NCBI GenBank assembly: GCA_022833215.1
Contig: JAIPUZ010000070.1
Coordinates: 1-52,465 of the forward strand
DNA: 52,465 nt
Reading direction: 5' to 3'
From: Mesorhizobium sp.
Lineage (GTDB): Bacteria; Pseudomonadota; Alphaproteobacteria; Rhizobiales; Rhizobiaceae
In this document: in pieces, positions 9,113-21,772 of the stretch
How positions within the stretch are numbered: position 1 is the stretch's first letter
Layout: each line of letters begins with the position of its first letter
The notes under the pieces: model-generated
The model's database searches: none
Seen by the model: the letters and a program-made list of their open reading frames with translations, nothing else
What the model was told of the DNA's origin: nothing
Position numbers and translations under genes: made by a program

Positions 9113-10141
9113 TCAGGTCGGCGGAAGAGACGAGGCTTTGGCCGCATCGATGATCCGGCCAAGCAGATCGTGCAGGCTGTCCCGGTGGCCGGTGCGGCCG
9201 GACGGCGCGTTTTCGTCGGAGGTCATGACCACCGTCAGGCCGACGGACGGGACGATGTAGAGCATCTGACCGCCATATCCCCAGGCATAGGAGACATCCT
9301 CGCCGGCAATGCTGCGCCGGAACCAACCGTAGCCGTAGCCGTCCTGCGTGAAGTGCGAACGGGTGCGCATTCGCCACGATTCCCCGATCCAGTCTTCGGA
9401 GATCACACGCTTGCCGCTGCCGGCGATGCCGCCTTGCCGATACATCTCGCCGAAGGCCAGAAGCGAGCGCGGGCTCATCGCCATCTGGTTGCCGCCGAAA
9501 TAGATTCCCTGCGGGTCGCGGTCCCACGAAGTGATCGAGAAGCCGTCCAGCCCGGAAAACCATTCCCGCGCCAGCGCGAGGGTGGATTTCCCGCCGACCT
9601 GCGTAAGGATTGCGGACAGAAGATGCGTCGAGCCCGTCGAATAGAGCATCGATCCGCCGGGCTCATCCACGAAGGGCCGGGTCATCACGAAGCGAACCCA
9701 GTCGCGGCTGGCCACCCAGCGCCCGTAATTCGCCCCCGATGTCCGTTCCAGCCCGGCCTGCATCGACAGAAGGTGGCCGATGGTGATTTCGCGCAGGCGC
9801 GGGTCCGGATCATCGGGAACGTATCTTCCAAGCAGGGCGGCGACGGGCTGGTCGACGCCCTTTATCAGGCCCTTGTCGATGGCGATGCCGACCATGGCGG
9901 AGACGATGACCTTGGAGGCGGACTTGATGTTGGAGGGAGCGCTCACCGAATGGCCGCGATAGCTGCGCTCGGCCACAGTCTCGCCGTCATGGGCGACGAC
10001 GACGGTGCGCAGCGGCGTCAGGTTGCCGGCATCGTCGAGGATGCTCTCCAGCCGCTCCCGCATCCCGGCCTGTGCCAAGGCCGATGCTTCGAAAAGACAT
10101 ATCCAGACGAGCGCTGCGGCCGATATGGCGATGGCTCTCAT
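9113..10141 (-). CDS. Serine hydrolase, class C beta-lactamase-related
   Basis: A 342-residue exported serine hydrolase. The ATG at 10141 opens a signal peptide (MRAIAISAAALVWICLFEASALA); the 46 codons of open frame before it are basic and unlikely to be coding. The nucleophile motif SxxK is SASK at residues 74-77, and MLYSTGSTHLLS fills the position of the family YxN loop. GYGGQMLYIVPSVGLTVVMTS matches the C-terminal strand that carries the third motif. Most relatives are esterases or peptidases of unknown substrate (PF00144) rather than antibiotic-resistance enzymes, so I make no resistance call. Confidence 0.82.
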   Translation of the reverse strand: MRAIAISAAALVWICLFEASALAQAGMRERLESILDDAGNLTPLRTVVVAHDGETVAERSYRGHSVSAPSNIKSASKVIVSAMVGIAIDKGLIKGVDQPVAALLGRYVPDDPDPRLREITIGHLLSMQAGLERTSGANYGRWVASRDWVRFVMTRPFVDEPGGSMLYSTGSTHLLSAILTQVGGKSTLALAREWFSGLDGFSITSWDRDPQGIYFGGNQMAMSPRSLLAFGEMYRQGGIAGSGKRVISEDWIGESWRMRTRSHFTQDGYGYGWFRRSIAGEDVSYAWGYGGQMLYIVPSVGLTVVMTSDENAPSGRTGHRDSLHDLLGRIIDAAKASSLPPT

Positions 10142-10169
10142 GCTTGCGCTCCGGGCTTTAACCGGGCCG

Positions 10170-10415
10170 TCAGCGCGACAGCCGGCGAAGATTCGCACGG
10201 ACCTTCCTGCGATAGCCTTTGGCCACGGTTCCGGGCGATGCGCCGCCGGCGATCTTCGTCGATGCCTGTGCCGCGGCAACGAGCTTTTCGCCGATCATCC
10301 TGCGCGCTTCACGTTCTCCTCTTTTGCCGCCCATGGCAAGTTTCATGGTCCGCAGCCAGATCACCTGCTGGGCCTCGATGCCGAGCATGGTCATGTCGAA
10401 CCAGAAACGCAGCAT
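10170..10415 (-). CDS. Small hypothetical protein
   Basis: An 81-residue protein of unknown function. The start at 10415 (MLRFWFDMTMLGIEAQQVIWLRTMKLAMGGK) has a good GGAGG a short distance upstream; the open frame extends further but that part looks non-coding. The N-terminal half is amphipathic and helical, with phasin-like or membrane-surface character. The C-terminal half is very basic (KGYRRKVRANLRRLSR). Short proteins of this kind recur in Rhizobiales genomes without assigned function. It lies 28 bases upstream of the beta-lactamase-like gene on the same strand. Confidence 0.6.
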   Translation of the reverse strand: MLRFWFDMTMLGIEAQQVIWLRTMKLAMGGKRGEREARRMIGEKLVAAAQASTKIAGGASPGTVAKGYRRKVRANLRRLSR

Positions 10416-10583
10416 GTCTGCCTCCGTCAAAGCCGGGGCAACAACGCAAAAGGAGGGGCATGGTTCCCCGGGGTCGTGGCGATGGGGCCGGATTCGGGCG
10501 TACTGGCGCGGGCCTGCGTCGTCTTGACGCTTCCGGTATCGTTGCGCATTCTTCAACCTGCGGATGAGCAGAGGAGATATCGC

Positions 10584-10835
10584 ATGGACGATGCAGGTGT
10601 GGGCTGGATCGCAGCCATTATAATCGGTGGCCTTGCCGGCTGGATCGCGTCGAGATTCATGAACAGCGATACCGGCGTGTTCATGAACATTATACTTGGA
10701 ATCATCGGCGCGGCGGTGGCCAGCTTTATCTTCGGCTTCCTTGGCGTCTCGTTCGGCGGCTGGCTCGGATATCTCGTTGCGGGGTTCGTCGGTGCCTGCA
10801 TCCTGATCTGGGGCGCGCGCGCCGTCAGGAGCTAG
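10584..10835 (+). CDS. GlsB/YeaQ/YmgE family membrane protein (transglycosylase-associated)
   Basis: An 83-residue, glycine-rich inner-membrane protein with three predicted hydrophobic helices: GWIAAIIIGGLAGWIAS, MNIILGIIGAAVASFIFGFLG and WLGYLVAGFVGACILIWGA. This is the pattern of the YeaQ/YmgE 'transglycosylase-associated' family, often induced by general stress. GAGGAG precedes the ATG at a normal distance. A possible 38-codon membrane ORF follows after five bases. Confidence 0.85.
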   Translation: MDDAGVGWIAAIIIGGLAGWIASRFMNSDTGVFMNIILGIIGAAVASFIFGFLGVSFGGWLGYLVAGFVGACILIWGARAVRS

Positions 10836-10840
10836 CCCAT

Positions 10841-10957
10841 ATGGCCGGCAGCGAGGATCCGCCCGGTCATCGCGGTCTGCCCCCGAGGAGGGGGCGGGCC
10901 TTCATCTATATCCTTCTGGCCGTTGGCATTGCCATCTGGCTGGCAACGGGCGACTGA
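10841..10957 (+). CDS. Possible 38-residue single-pass membrane protein
   Basis: A short open frame starting five bases after the GlsB-family gene. AGGAG at 10827-10831 lies nine bases before its ATG. The product begins MAGSEDPPGHRGLPPRRGR, basic and proline-rich, and continues with one hydrophobic helix (AFIYILLAVGIAIWLATGD). Positive-inside topology and the ribosome site support a real small membrane protein, probably cotranscribed with the stress membrane gene. It is too short to classify. Confidence 0.45.
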   Translation: MAGSEDPPGHRGLPPRRGRAFIYILLAVGIAIWLATGD

Positions 10958-11118
10958 CCGGCGCCATGCGCCGCCCTGCCGCAATGAGATAAAGCCGGTT
11001 CCGGCAATACCGGGAAGATAATCCGTTTTCCCGAAAAGCGGAGGAGATTGCCCGCAAGGGCGAGCGCATTCCGGATGCTGCCGGGGTCAGGAAAGGAGAT
11101 TGTGAGCAAAGGGTCGGA

Positions 11119-11193
11119 TGGTGGGCGTACCAAGGATCGAACTTGGGACCCCTTCGATGTCAACGAAGTGCTCTCCCGCTGAGCTATACGCCC
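11119..11193 (-). tRNA. tRNA-Val(GAC)
   Basis: Read on the minus strand the sequence folds as a full cloverleaf. The acceptor is GGGCGTA pairing with TACGCCC, the D arm is GCTC-AGCGGGA-GAGC, and the anticodon stem is CTTCG/CGAAG around TTGACAT, giving anticodon GAC. The T arm is CCAAG-TTCGATC-CTTGG. The CCA end is encoded. The variable region is GGGTC, a normal class I tRNA. Confidence 0.96.
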
Positions 11194-11262
11194 ATCCGAT
11201 GGCGGGCTTACATCATTTTTGTTTCGGCCCGTCAATAGCGCGGGGCGGAAATTTTGATCGTC

Positions 11263-11625
11263 TCACGCCGCCTGCAACATCTTTTCCACCTCGTTGACGA
11301 GGTCGCGCAGATGGAACGGCTTCGACAGCACCTTTGCGTCGCGCGGAGCCTTGGAATCGGGATTGAGAGCCACCGCCGCAAAGCCGGTGATGAACATCAC
11401 CTTGAGGTCGGGATCGATCTCGGTCGCGCGGCGTGCCAGCTCGATGCCATCCATCTCGGGCATGACGATGTCGGTCAGCAGAAGCGAGAAGGGTTCTTCG
11501 CGCAGACGCTCGTAGGCGCTTGCACCATTGTCGAAATCGCTCACCTGATGGCCGGCGCGCTCCAGCGCCTTGACCAGGAAGCGGCGCATGTCCTCATCAT
11601 CTTCCGCCAGCAGAATGCGTGCCAT
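11263..11625 (-). CDS. cpdR: Single-domain response regulator, CpdR-like
   Basis: A 120-residue protein that is only a receiver domain. The acidic pocket is EDD near residues 8-10, the phosphoacceptor is Asp52 (LLTDIVMPEMDG), and Lys102 lies in LSKPFHLRDLV. The sequence MARILLAEDDEDMRRFLVKA and its whole length match CpdR. In Caulobacter, Sinorhizobium and Brucella, CpdR is phosphorylated through the CckA-ChpT relay and controls ClpXP proteolysis of cell-cycle proteins. No kinase gene is nearby, as usual for CpdR. It is divergent from the N-formylglutamate amidohydrolase gene. Confidence 0.85.
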   Translation of the reverse strand: MARILLAEDDEDMRRFLVKALERAGHQVSDFDNGASAYERLREEPFSLLLTDIVMPEMDGIELARRATEIDPDLKVMFITGFAAVALNPDSKAPRDAKVLSKPFHLRDLVNEVEKMLQAA

Positions 11626-11825
11626 ACTATCCCGTCCGAATCACCAACTCGGCCGGCTCATGCCAAGCCCGTTATCCGGATTGTATAAGAGTCCGGGGCG
11701 GTAAAGATCAAGTGAAGACAGACAGGCCGTTCCTTCGGGGTGCGTGTCGCGAAACGCTGGACTCGCTCCGCGACGGATGGCAGTTTCATGAGAATGAAAG
11801 CGCAGTCTCCAAAGGTTCATCGAAA

Positions 11826-12719
11826 TTGACGACAGCGGCCGAGGATTTTTCGGTTGTCCCCGCCTTCGAGGTGCGGTCCGCCGCCGAACAGCGTGTGCCG
11901 TTCGTTTTCAGCTCGCCGCACAGCGGGCGCTATTATCCCGAACGGTTCCTCGCCATGAGCCGGCTGGACGGGCGCGACGTGCGCCGCTCCGAGGATTGCT
12001 ATGTAGACGAGCTGTTCGGAGGCTGTGTCGCGCTCGGCGCGCCGCTGCTGGCGGCCAATTTTCCGCGCGCCTATCTTGATGCCAACCGCGAGCCATGGGA
12101 ACTCGACCCGCGCATGTTCGCGGAGCCGGTGCCGCCCTACTGCAACATCCGCTCGGCACGGGTGGCCGGCGGGCTGGGCACGGTGCCCAGGCTCGTGGGC
12201 GAGGGCTTCGACATCTACGCCGGCCGTTTGCCGCTGGCCGAGGCGGTGACGCGGATCGAGACGGTCTACAAGCCCTACCATGAGACATTGAAGCGGCTGC
12301 TCTCGCAAACCCGCACCGAATTCGGCTTCGCCATACTGGTCGACTGCCATTCCATGCCGGCCGGAGTCCGGGTGAGCGACAGCGGGCTGCGGCCGGATTT
12401 CATCATCGGCGACCGTTTCGGGACCTCCGCGGCCTCGTCACTCACCGCCACGGCAATCGACCTGCTCTGCGCCATGGGCTACACCGTCGCGCACAACAAG
12501 CCCTATGCGGGGGGCTTCATCACCGAGTATTACGGGCGCCCGTCACGCAAGGTCCACGCCTTGCAGATCGAGATCAATCGCGGCCTCTACATGAACGAGC
12601 ATACGCTTGAAAAGACGGCCGGTTTCGATGCGCTGGCCGAAGACATGACGCGGTTTTGCGCGGACCTCATGGCCCTGAGCGATCATCATTTCCGGGCTCC
12701 TCCTCTGGCGGCAGAGTAA
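11826..12719 (+). CDS. N-formylglutamate amidohydrolase family protein
   Basis: A protein of about 297 residues of the N-formylglutamate deformylase/amidohydrolase family (PF05013). In histidine degradation such enzymes release glutamate and formate; many stand-alone copies have unknown substrates. Family signatures include VPFVFSSPHSGRYYP near the N-terminus, LVDCHSMP in the middle, and GGFITEYYGRP with ALQIEINR toward the end. There is no ATG close to the domain start. I propose TTG at 11826 with an AAAGG ten bases earlier; a GTG at 11712 would add 38 residues. No other hut gene is adjacent. Confidence 0.78.
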   Translation: MTTAAEDFSVVPAFEVRSAAEQRVPFVFSSPHSGRYYPERFLAMSRLDGRDVRRSEDCYVDELFGGCVALGAPLLAANFPRAYLDANREPWELDPRMFAEPVPPYCNIRSARVAGGLGTVPRLVGEGFDIYAGRLPLAEAVTRIETVYKPYHETLKRLLSQTRTEFGFAILVDCHSMPAGVRVSDSGLRPDFIIGDRFGTSAASSLTATAIDLLCAMGYTVAHNKPYAGGFITEYYGRPSRKVHALQIEINRGLYMNEHTLEKTAGFDALAEDMTRFCADLMALSDHHFRAPPLAAE

Positions 12720-12812
12720 GGTGTTCCGTGCCCCCGTGACTTTGGCGCATGCTTTGCTATGACAAGGTTGAGGGACAAGGATCGGGCCCGCCTCATCGAC
12801 CAGGAGACAGAA

Positions 12813-13586
12813 TTGCACATTTCACCCGAATTTCTTCGGCGGGTCGCCGGGGTTGCTGCGGCCGAGACCCTTCCGCGCTTCCGTACCCAGGGCGCTGTCG
12901 ACAACAAGGAGGCGGTTGGATTCGACCCTGTGACGGAGGCCGACCAGCAGGCGGAGCTTGCGATCCGCCGCCTGATCAATGAGGAGTTCCCGGACCACGG
13001 CATTCTGGGCGAGGAGCATGGCAGCGAAAACCTTTCCAGCCGCCATGTGTGGGTGATCGACCCCATCGACGGCACCCGCGCCTTCATTTCCGGCCTGCCG
13101 GTGTGGGGCACGCTGGTGGGGCTGACCGTCGACGGCGATGCGGTGGCGGGAATGATGTCCCAGCCTTTCACCGGCGAGCTGTTCTATGCCGACGGATCGG
13201 GCTCGCACTATGACGGGCCGGGCGGCCCCCGCCAGCTTGCGACCCGCAAGACGGTGAATCTCGCGGAGGCAATCTCTTTCACCACGACGCCGGCCCTGTT
13301 CAGGGGCGATATGCGCCAGCGCTACGACAGCTTCGAAAGCAAGGTGAAACTGGCCCGCTATGGCGTCGATTGCTACGCTTTCGCCATGCTGGCGGCCGGC
13401 TCGGTCGACGTCGTCATGGATCCGGGGCTGAAGCCATACGACATCGTGGCTCTCATCCCGATCATCGAGCAGGCGGGTGGCGTTGTCACCACCTTCGAGG
13501 GTGGGCCGGCCGAAAACGGCGGCGACATTCTGGCTGCCGCCACGCCGCAATTGCATGAGGCGGCCATGGCTGCCTTGCGCGGCTGA
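12813..13586 (+). CDS. hisN: Inositol monophosphatase family protein, probable histidinol-phosphatase
   Basis: A 257-residue Mg2+-dependent phosphatase. The metal-binding signatures are DPVTEADQQAE, GEEHG (Glu67-Glu68), DPIDGTRAFISG (from residue 83) and PYDIVALIPIIEQAGG. The length and the GTRAFISGLPVWGT stretch match the HisN-type histidinol-phosphatases of rhizobia, the eighth step of histidine synthesis, though inositol phosphatase activity cannot be excluded. I start at TTG 12813 because AGGAG lies six bases ahead. The ATG at 12759 has no ribosome site and adds 18 atypical residues. It follows the amidohydrolase gene on the same strand. Confidence 0.8.
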   Translation: MHISPEFLRRVAGVAAAETLPRFRTQGAVDNKEAVGFDPVTEADQQAELAIRRLINEEFPDHGILGEEHGSENLSSRHVWVIDPIDGTRAFISGLPVWGTLVGLTVDGDAVAGMMSQPFTGELFYADGSGSHYDGPGGPRQLATRKTVNLAEAISFTTTPALFRGDMRQRYDSFESKVKLARYGVDCYAFAMLAAGSVDVVMDPGLKPYDIVALIPIIEQAGGVVTTFEGGPAENGGDILAAATPQLHEAAMAALRG

Positions 13587-13615
13587 TCGGGCGCTGCATT
13601 GCGAGGCTGATCGGG

Positions 13616-14581
13616 TCAGGCAGCGGTGAAGATATCTTCCTCGTTGCCGGGCACGAAGGCATCGAAGGCGGCCAGGAACTGTTCGCGGTAGAAGTCCGCC
13701 TCCTGCAGGATCTCGTGGCGGGCGCCATCGATGGTGAGCAGCGAAGACAGCCGCAAATGCCGGGTGAAATGCGCTATGGCGCGGGTGGAGACGATCCTGT
13801 CGGCCCCGGCCGCGACGATGAGCGTTGGAACGCGCATGTTTGCCATGAACTGCGGGTCGCCGATCTTGAGAACCGCTTTGCTCGCTTCGCGCAGCCAGCG
13901 CACGGTCGGACCCTTGAGCGCCAGTTGCGGGTGCGTGTCATAGACGGAGGTATTGCGCCGGAATCGCACCGGATCCGAGGTCAGATCGCTGATCCCGAAC
14001 GGCGCCGCGCCTTTCTGGCTGCTGCTTCTGACATACATGCGACCGAGCCCCACGAGCATCAACGCCGTGGTCATCAGGCGGATCGTCTTCATCGAATAGC
14101 GCTGGTCGGGGATGCCGAGGAAGGGCGTGAGCAGCACCATGCGCTGAACGCGGTTGACCAGCGTGGGCGAGGCCAGCAGGGCGATCAGCGCGCCGGTGGA
14201 GTGGGCGAGGATGTAATAGGGACCGCGGCAATCGGGCAGCACGATCTCCCTGAAGAATATTTCCAGATCGTCGGTGTAGTCGCGGAAGCTTTTCACATAG
14301 CCGCGCCGCGGATCGCGGATCAGCCGGTCGGAAGCGCCCTGTCCGCGCAGATCGAAAGTTGCGGTGCCGAGGCCCCGGGCAGACAGGTCGCGAATCGTCT
14401 CGAAATATTTCTCGATGCACTCGTTGCGGCCTTGCAGCAGGATCACGGTACCTTTTTCCGGTCGCCCGGCCGGTGCGAAACGGGCATAGCGAATCTGCCT
14501 GCCGTCGCGCGTGCGAAAGAAGCCCCCGACGGCATTGTCGGGAAGCGGATTATCGCTGGTCTGGAAGAAGTGCTCTGTCAT
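13616..14581 (-). CDS. Alpha/beta hydrolase (lysophospholipase-like)
   Basis: A 321-residue hydrolase of the Hydrolase_4/PldB-like group. The oxyanion region reads VILLQGRNECIEKYFE, followed by FDLRGQGASDR. The nucleophile elbow is AHSTG with Ser128 (one position departs from the usual GxSxG). The acid residue probably falls in TLIVAAGADRIVST, and the catalytic His in IDGARHEIL. No signal peptide is present, so it is probably cytoplasmic. The start at 14581 (MTEHFFQTSD) fits family length; its ribosome site is weak. Substrate is unknown; lysophospholipid or a monoacylglycerol is typical of relatives. Confidence 0.82.
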   Translation of the reverse strand: MTEHFFQTSDNPLPDNAVGGFFRTRDGRQIRYARFAPAGRPEKGTVILLQGRNECIEKYFETIRDLSARGLGTATFDLRGQGASDRLIRDPRRGYVKSFRDYTDDLEIFFREIVLPDCRGPYYILAHSTGALIALLASPTLVNRVQRMVLLTPFLGIPDQRYSMKTIRLMTTALMLVGLGRMYVRSSSQKGAAPFGISDLTSDPVRFRRNTSVYDTHPQLALKGPTVRWLREASKAVLKIGDPQFMANMRVPTLIVAAGADRIVSTRAIAHFTRHLRLSSLLTIDGARHEILQEADFYREQFLAAFDAFVPGNEEDIFTAA

Positions 14582-14856
14582 CCGGCCGCCGGGCTGCGCT
14601 GCGGGTTTCGCCAAGGTGATAGGTAGCGTCGGCGTATATTGCAAAGGAAATCGGGCGCGATTGCCGGGAGGCGGAGCCGGAAGCCGCCTCAGACGACTTC
14701 CGGCCACTGTCGGTGCAGGTGAAAGGGACGTTGCACCCGCACCGGCTCAGGTCTGGCATCCGCGCCGTTCCATCGCAGGGGAAGGAATAGAAGGTTCCAC
14801 CTGAACGGGTTTTGAGCGTGGTGTTCATGGGGCGTTCATCTGCCCGTTTTGCGGGT

Positions 14857-14887
14857 CTTGAAACCGTTCCGGAAGGCACCCAAATGT
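14857..14887 (+). promoter_or_regulatory. Candidate RpoH (sigma-32) promoter of hsp20
   Basis: CTTGAAA at 14857-14863, 15 bases, then CCCAAATGT at 14879-14887. This resembles the sigma-32 consensus CTTGAAA / CCCATnT in both elements and spacing. It predicts transcription starting near 14892 and a leader of about 98 bases. Confidence 0.6.
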
Positions 14888-14890
14888 ACC

Positions 14891-14989
14891 GTGCGGTCGC
14901 CGATGTCGGGGCCGCGGCTCAGGAAGCGCCCAGTCAGGGCTTCCAAAGGGTCACAACGCAAACCTTGTTGCTCGACAGGAGAACACACC
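14891..14989 (+). promoter_or_regulatory. Candidate ROSE-type RNA thermometer in hsp20 leader
   Basis: The leader can fold into a series of hairpins, including GGAAG...CTTCC at 14922-14944. The last hairpin pairs TTGCT (14968-14972) with the Shine-Dalgarno AGGAG (14977-14981) across a four-base loop. That is the ROSE signature: a U-U-G-C-U anti-SD strand leaving a G opposite a G. TGTT/AACA can extend the stem. Position before a small heat-shock gene behind a sigma-32-like promoter fits known rhizobial ROSE elements. Confidence 0.65.
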
Positions 14990-15460
14990 ATGCGTCACGT
15001 CGATTTTTCTCCCCTCTATCGCTCGACCGTAGGCTTCGACCGCCTGTTCACCATGCTGGACTCGCTGGGTCAGCCCGAAGGGGGCCAGTCCTATCCGCCC
15101 TACAACATCGAAAAGACCGGTGAGGATGCCTATCGCATTTCCATGGCGGTGGCCGGTTTCGCTGAAGACGAGATTTCCATCGAGGCACACCGCAATGTGC
15201 TGACCGTCAAGGGCGAGCGCAACGAAGAGGCGCAAAGCGACGGCTCGGAACTGCTTTATCGCGGCATCGCATCGCGCGCCTTCGAGCGCCGCTTCCAGCT
15301 TGCCGACCACGTCGATGTCGTCGGTGCGGCCCTTAAGAACGGGCTGCTGCACATCGACCTGAAGCGCAACATTCCCGAAGAACTGAAGCCGCGCAAGATC
15401 GCGATCGCTTCGGTGAGCGCCGACAAGGCCCGGCAGATCGAGGCCAAGACCGTCAACTGA
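14990..15460 (+). CDS. Hsp20 family small heat-shock protein (IbpA-like)
   Basis: A 156-residue ATP-independent holdase that would bind unfolding proteins under heat stress. The alpha-crystallin domain spans roughly residues 35-130, from YPPYNIEKTGEDAYRISMAVAGF to GLLHIDLKRNIPEELKPRKI. The N-terminal MRHVDFSPLYRSTVGFDRLFTML is the class A rhizobial Hsp20 opening. AGGAG sits eight bases before the ATG inside a hairpin that probably gates translation. Promoter and leader are listed separately; a strong terminator follows at 15488. Confidence 0.92.
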   Translation: MRHVDFSPLYRSTVGFDRLFTMLDSLGQPEGGQSYPPYNIEKTGEDAYRISMAVAGFAEDEISIEAHRNVLTVKGERNEEAQSDGSELLYRGIASRAFERRFQLADHVDVVGAALKNGLLHIDLKRNIPEELKPRKIAIASVSADKARQIEAKTVN

Positions 15461-15487
15461 TCTTCCCTCACTCCTCCCGAGGGAGAG

Positions 15488-15515
15488 GCGGCGCGGGGAA
15501 ACCCGCGCCGCTTTT
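15488..15515 (+). terminator. Rho-independent terminator after hsp20
   Basis: GCGGCGCGGG and CCCGCGCCGC form a perfect 10-bp stem with loop GAAA, followed by TTTT. It lies 27 bases past the hsp20 stop and just before the end of the convergent threonine aldolase gene. Confidence 0.9.
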
Positions 15516-15529
15516 GCATTTGCGGCGGG

Positions 15530-16579
15530 TCAGCGGACCAGGTCGGCCAGCCGGTCTATGTCCTGGCTTTGTGTGGCGAAGCTGGTGACGAAACGGTAGA
15601 TTTTTTCGTCCTCTCCCAATTGCCCGGTAAAGTCTCGCGGTGCCGGCCACTGGTGGAAGGTCGCGCCGGCAGCCTGCAATCTGCCGGCCAGTTCGTCGCC
15701 GAATATGGCGAAAACCTCGTTGGCCTGCGGCTGCCATGCAAGGCGCGCGGTAAGGGCCGCGTCGATTGCCCCTGCAAGGCGGGTGGCCATGGCATTGGAG
15801 TGGCGGGCGTTCTCGAGCCACAGGTCGTCCTCGAAATAGGCGTCGAACTGGGCGGCGACGAAACGCGATTTGGAAAAAAGCTGCCCGGCACGCTTGCGCA
15901 GGAACGCCATCTCGCGCGCCAGATCGAGGTCGAACAACACGACCGCCTCGGCACACCAGCAACCATTCTTGGTGCCGCCGAACGACACCACATCGACGCC
16001 GCGTTTCCACGTCATTGCCGCTGGGGTGCATTCCAGAGCGACCAGCGCATTGGCAAAGCGCGCGCCATCCATATGCAGCGGCATGGAGCGGCTTGCGGCG
16101 ATGGCGGAAATCGCCTCGATATCTTCCAGCGAATAGAGGGTGCCGATCTCCGTCGACTGGGTGATCGATATGGCGGCCGGGCGGCCGGAATGCACGGATT
16201 CGGGAAAGAAGCCGCCGAGAGACCGCTCCAGCGCGGCCGGATCGAGGCGGCCAAGCGCGCCTTCGATGCCGAGCAGGCGTCCGCCGCCGGAAAGATATTC
16301 CACTGCCCCGCATTCATCTTCCATGATGTGCGATTCGCGGTGGCAGAAGGAGATGCCGCCGGGTTTGCCATAGAGGGCCAGCGACAGCGCGTTGGCCGCC
16401 GTCCCGGTCGCAACGAAGAAGACCGCCACCTCGCGTCCGAAGATTTCGCTGAATTTTTCATAGACGGCCTTGTCGAGTTCGCCATCGCCATAGGCCGTGC
16501 TGAAGCCACCGGCGGAGCCCGACAGACGGGAGGCAATGGCGGGGTGGGCGCCTGCCCAGTTGTCGGAAGCGAAGAACAT
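15530..16579 (-). CDS. Low-specificity L-threonine aldolase family protein
   Basis: A 349-residue PLP enzyme of the beta-eliminating lyase/threonine aldolase family (PF01212), which cleaves L-threonine or allo-threonine to glycine and acetaldehyde. FFASDNWAGAHP opens the protein as usual for the family. The cofactor aspartate lies in HMDGAR (Asp171) and the Schiff-base lysine is Lys204 in SFGGTKNG. The protein is full length. It is convergent with hsp20, sharing a terminator region, and its upstream side is the divergent region shared with gltB. Confidence 0.88.
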   Translation of the reverse strand: MFFASDNWAGAHPAIASRLSGSAGGFSTAYGDGELDKAVYEKFSEIFGREVAVFFVATGTAANALSLALYGKPGGISFCHRESHIMEDECGAVEYLSGGGRLLGIEGALGRLDPAALERSLGGFFPESVHSGRPAAISITQSTEIGTLYSLEDIEAISAIAASRSMPLHMDGARFANALVALECTPAAMTWKRGVDVVSFGGTKNGCWCAEAVVLFDLDLAREMAFLRKRAGQLFSKSRFVAAQFDAYFEDDLWLENARHSNAMATRLAGAIDAALTARLAWQPQANEVFAIFGDELAGRLQAAGATFHQWPAPRDFTGQLGEDEKIYRFVTSFATQSQDIDRLADLVR

Positions 16580-17023
16580 TTGCGGCTCCGTTGCTGATGA
16601 TTTCCGGCGCGCAATTGATCCCTTTCGGCGGCCACTTGCAAGGCGCCGGAAGGCCGGAATGGATCGTGCTGTCCGTCAAAAGCCCTGAATGCGTGCAAGG
16701 ATCGACTGAAAGTTTCCGTTTCCTGCCAGCCTCCGCAACTTTCTATCCAAAAGAGCAGATTTTTTTCATGAATCGGTCTTGTGCGCTTTTTTGATTTCTG
16801 CCATAGAAATTTAGGACAGTAATGCTGTCTTATTTATCCGCGCAAGGCAGTCCGGATCGGAGTATAGTGCGGTCGTCGATCCGACTGGTGGCGCAAGCGG
16901 CTTTTCCCCGCCTGCCGGCGGGACGTGAAGAGTTATCGCCAGCGGTTAAGCATACCCACCGGGAGCCGGATGCTCCCCAGGCAAACAGACGCCTCTCCGG
17001 CGCGAAAATGGAGGACGACAGCG
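16580..17023. other. 444-base divergent region between threonine aldolase and gltB
   Basis: No gene is supported here. The stretch 16730-16850 is clearly more AT-rich than its surroundings and contains two adjacent inverted repeats: ATTTCT-GCCAT-AGAAAT at 16794-16810 and GACAG-TAATG-CTGTC at 16815-16829. It must hold the gltB promoter and that of the aldolase gene. Confidence 0.6.
16815..16829. promoter_or_regulatory. Candidate operator upstream of gltB
   Basis: GACAG-N5-CTGTC is a perfect inverted repeat about 195 bases before the gltB start, in an AT-rich patch. Size and symmetry suit a dimeric regulator. E. coli gltBD is controlled by Lrp, but I cannot assign this site to any regulator. 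Confidence 0.4.
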
Positions 17024-21750
<4,727 letters not shown>

Positions 21751-21751
<1 letters not shown>

Positions 21752-21772
21752 GAATGAGCACGCTGCTCTTCC
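21751..21772 (+). terminator. Weak terminator- or attenuator-like hairpin after gltB
   Basis: GGAA(T)GAGCA-CGC-TGCTC-TTCC forms a nine-pair stem with a single bulge, followed by TTT, directly at the gltB stop codon. It may partly end transcription or protect the gltB message before gltD. Confidence 0.4.

Larger units (their letters stand above)
14582..14989. other. 408-base intergenic region, alpha/beta hydrolase to hsp20
   Basis: The left half holds the leader and presumed promoter of the minus-strand hydrolase gene; I see no conserved gene there. The right half carries a heat-shock promoter and a structured leader for hsp20, listed separately. Confidence 0.7.

Noticed and set aside
9113-10141. 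Antibiotic-resistance beta-lactamase
   Set aside because: SxxK is present, but the remaining motifs are those of general PF00144 esterase/peptidase relatives; no AmpC-like signature or AmpR regulator is nearby.
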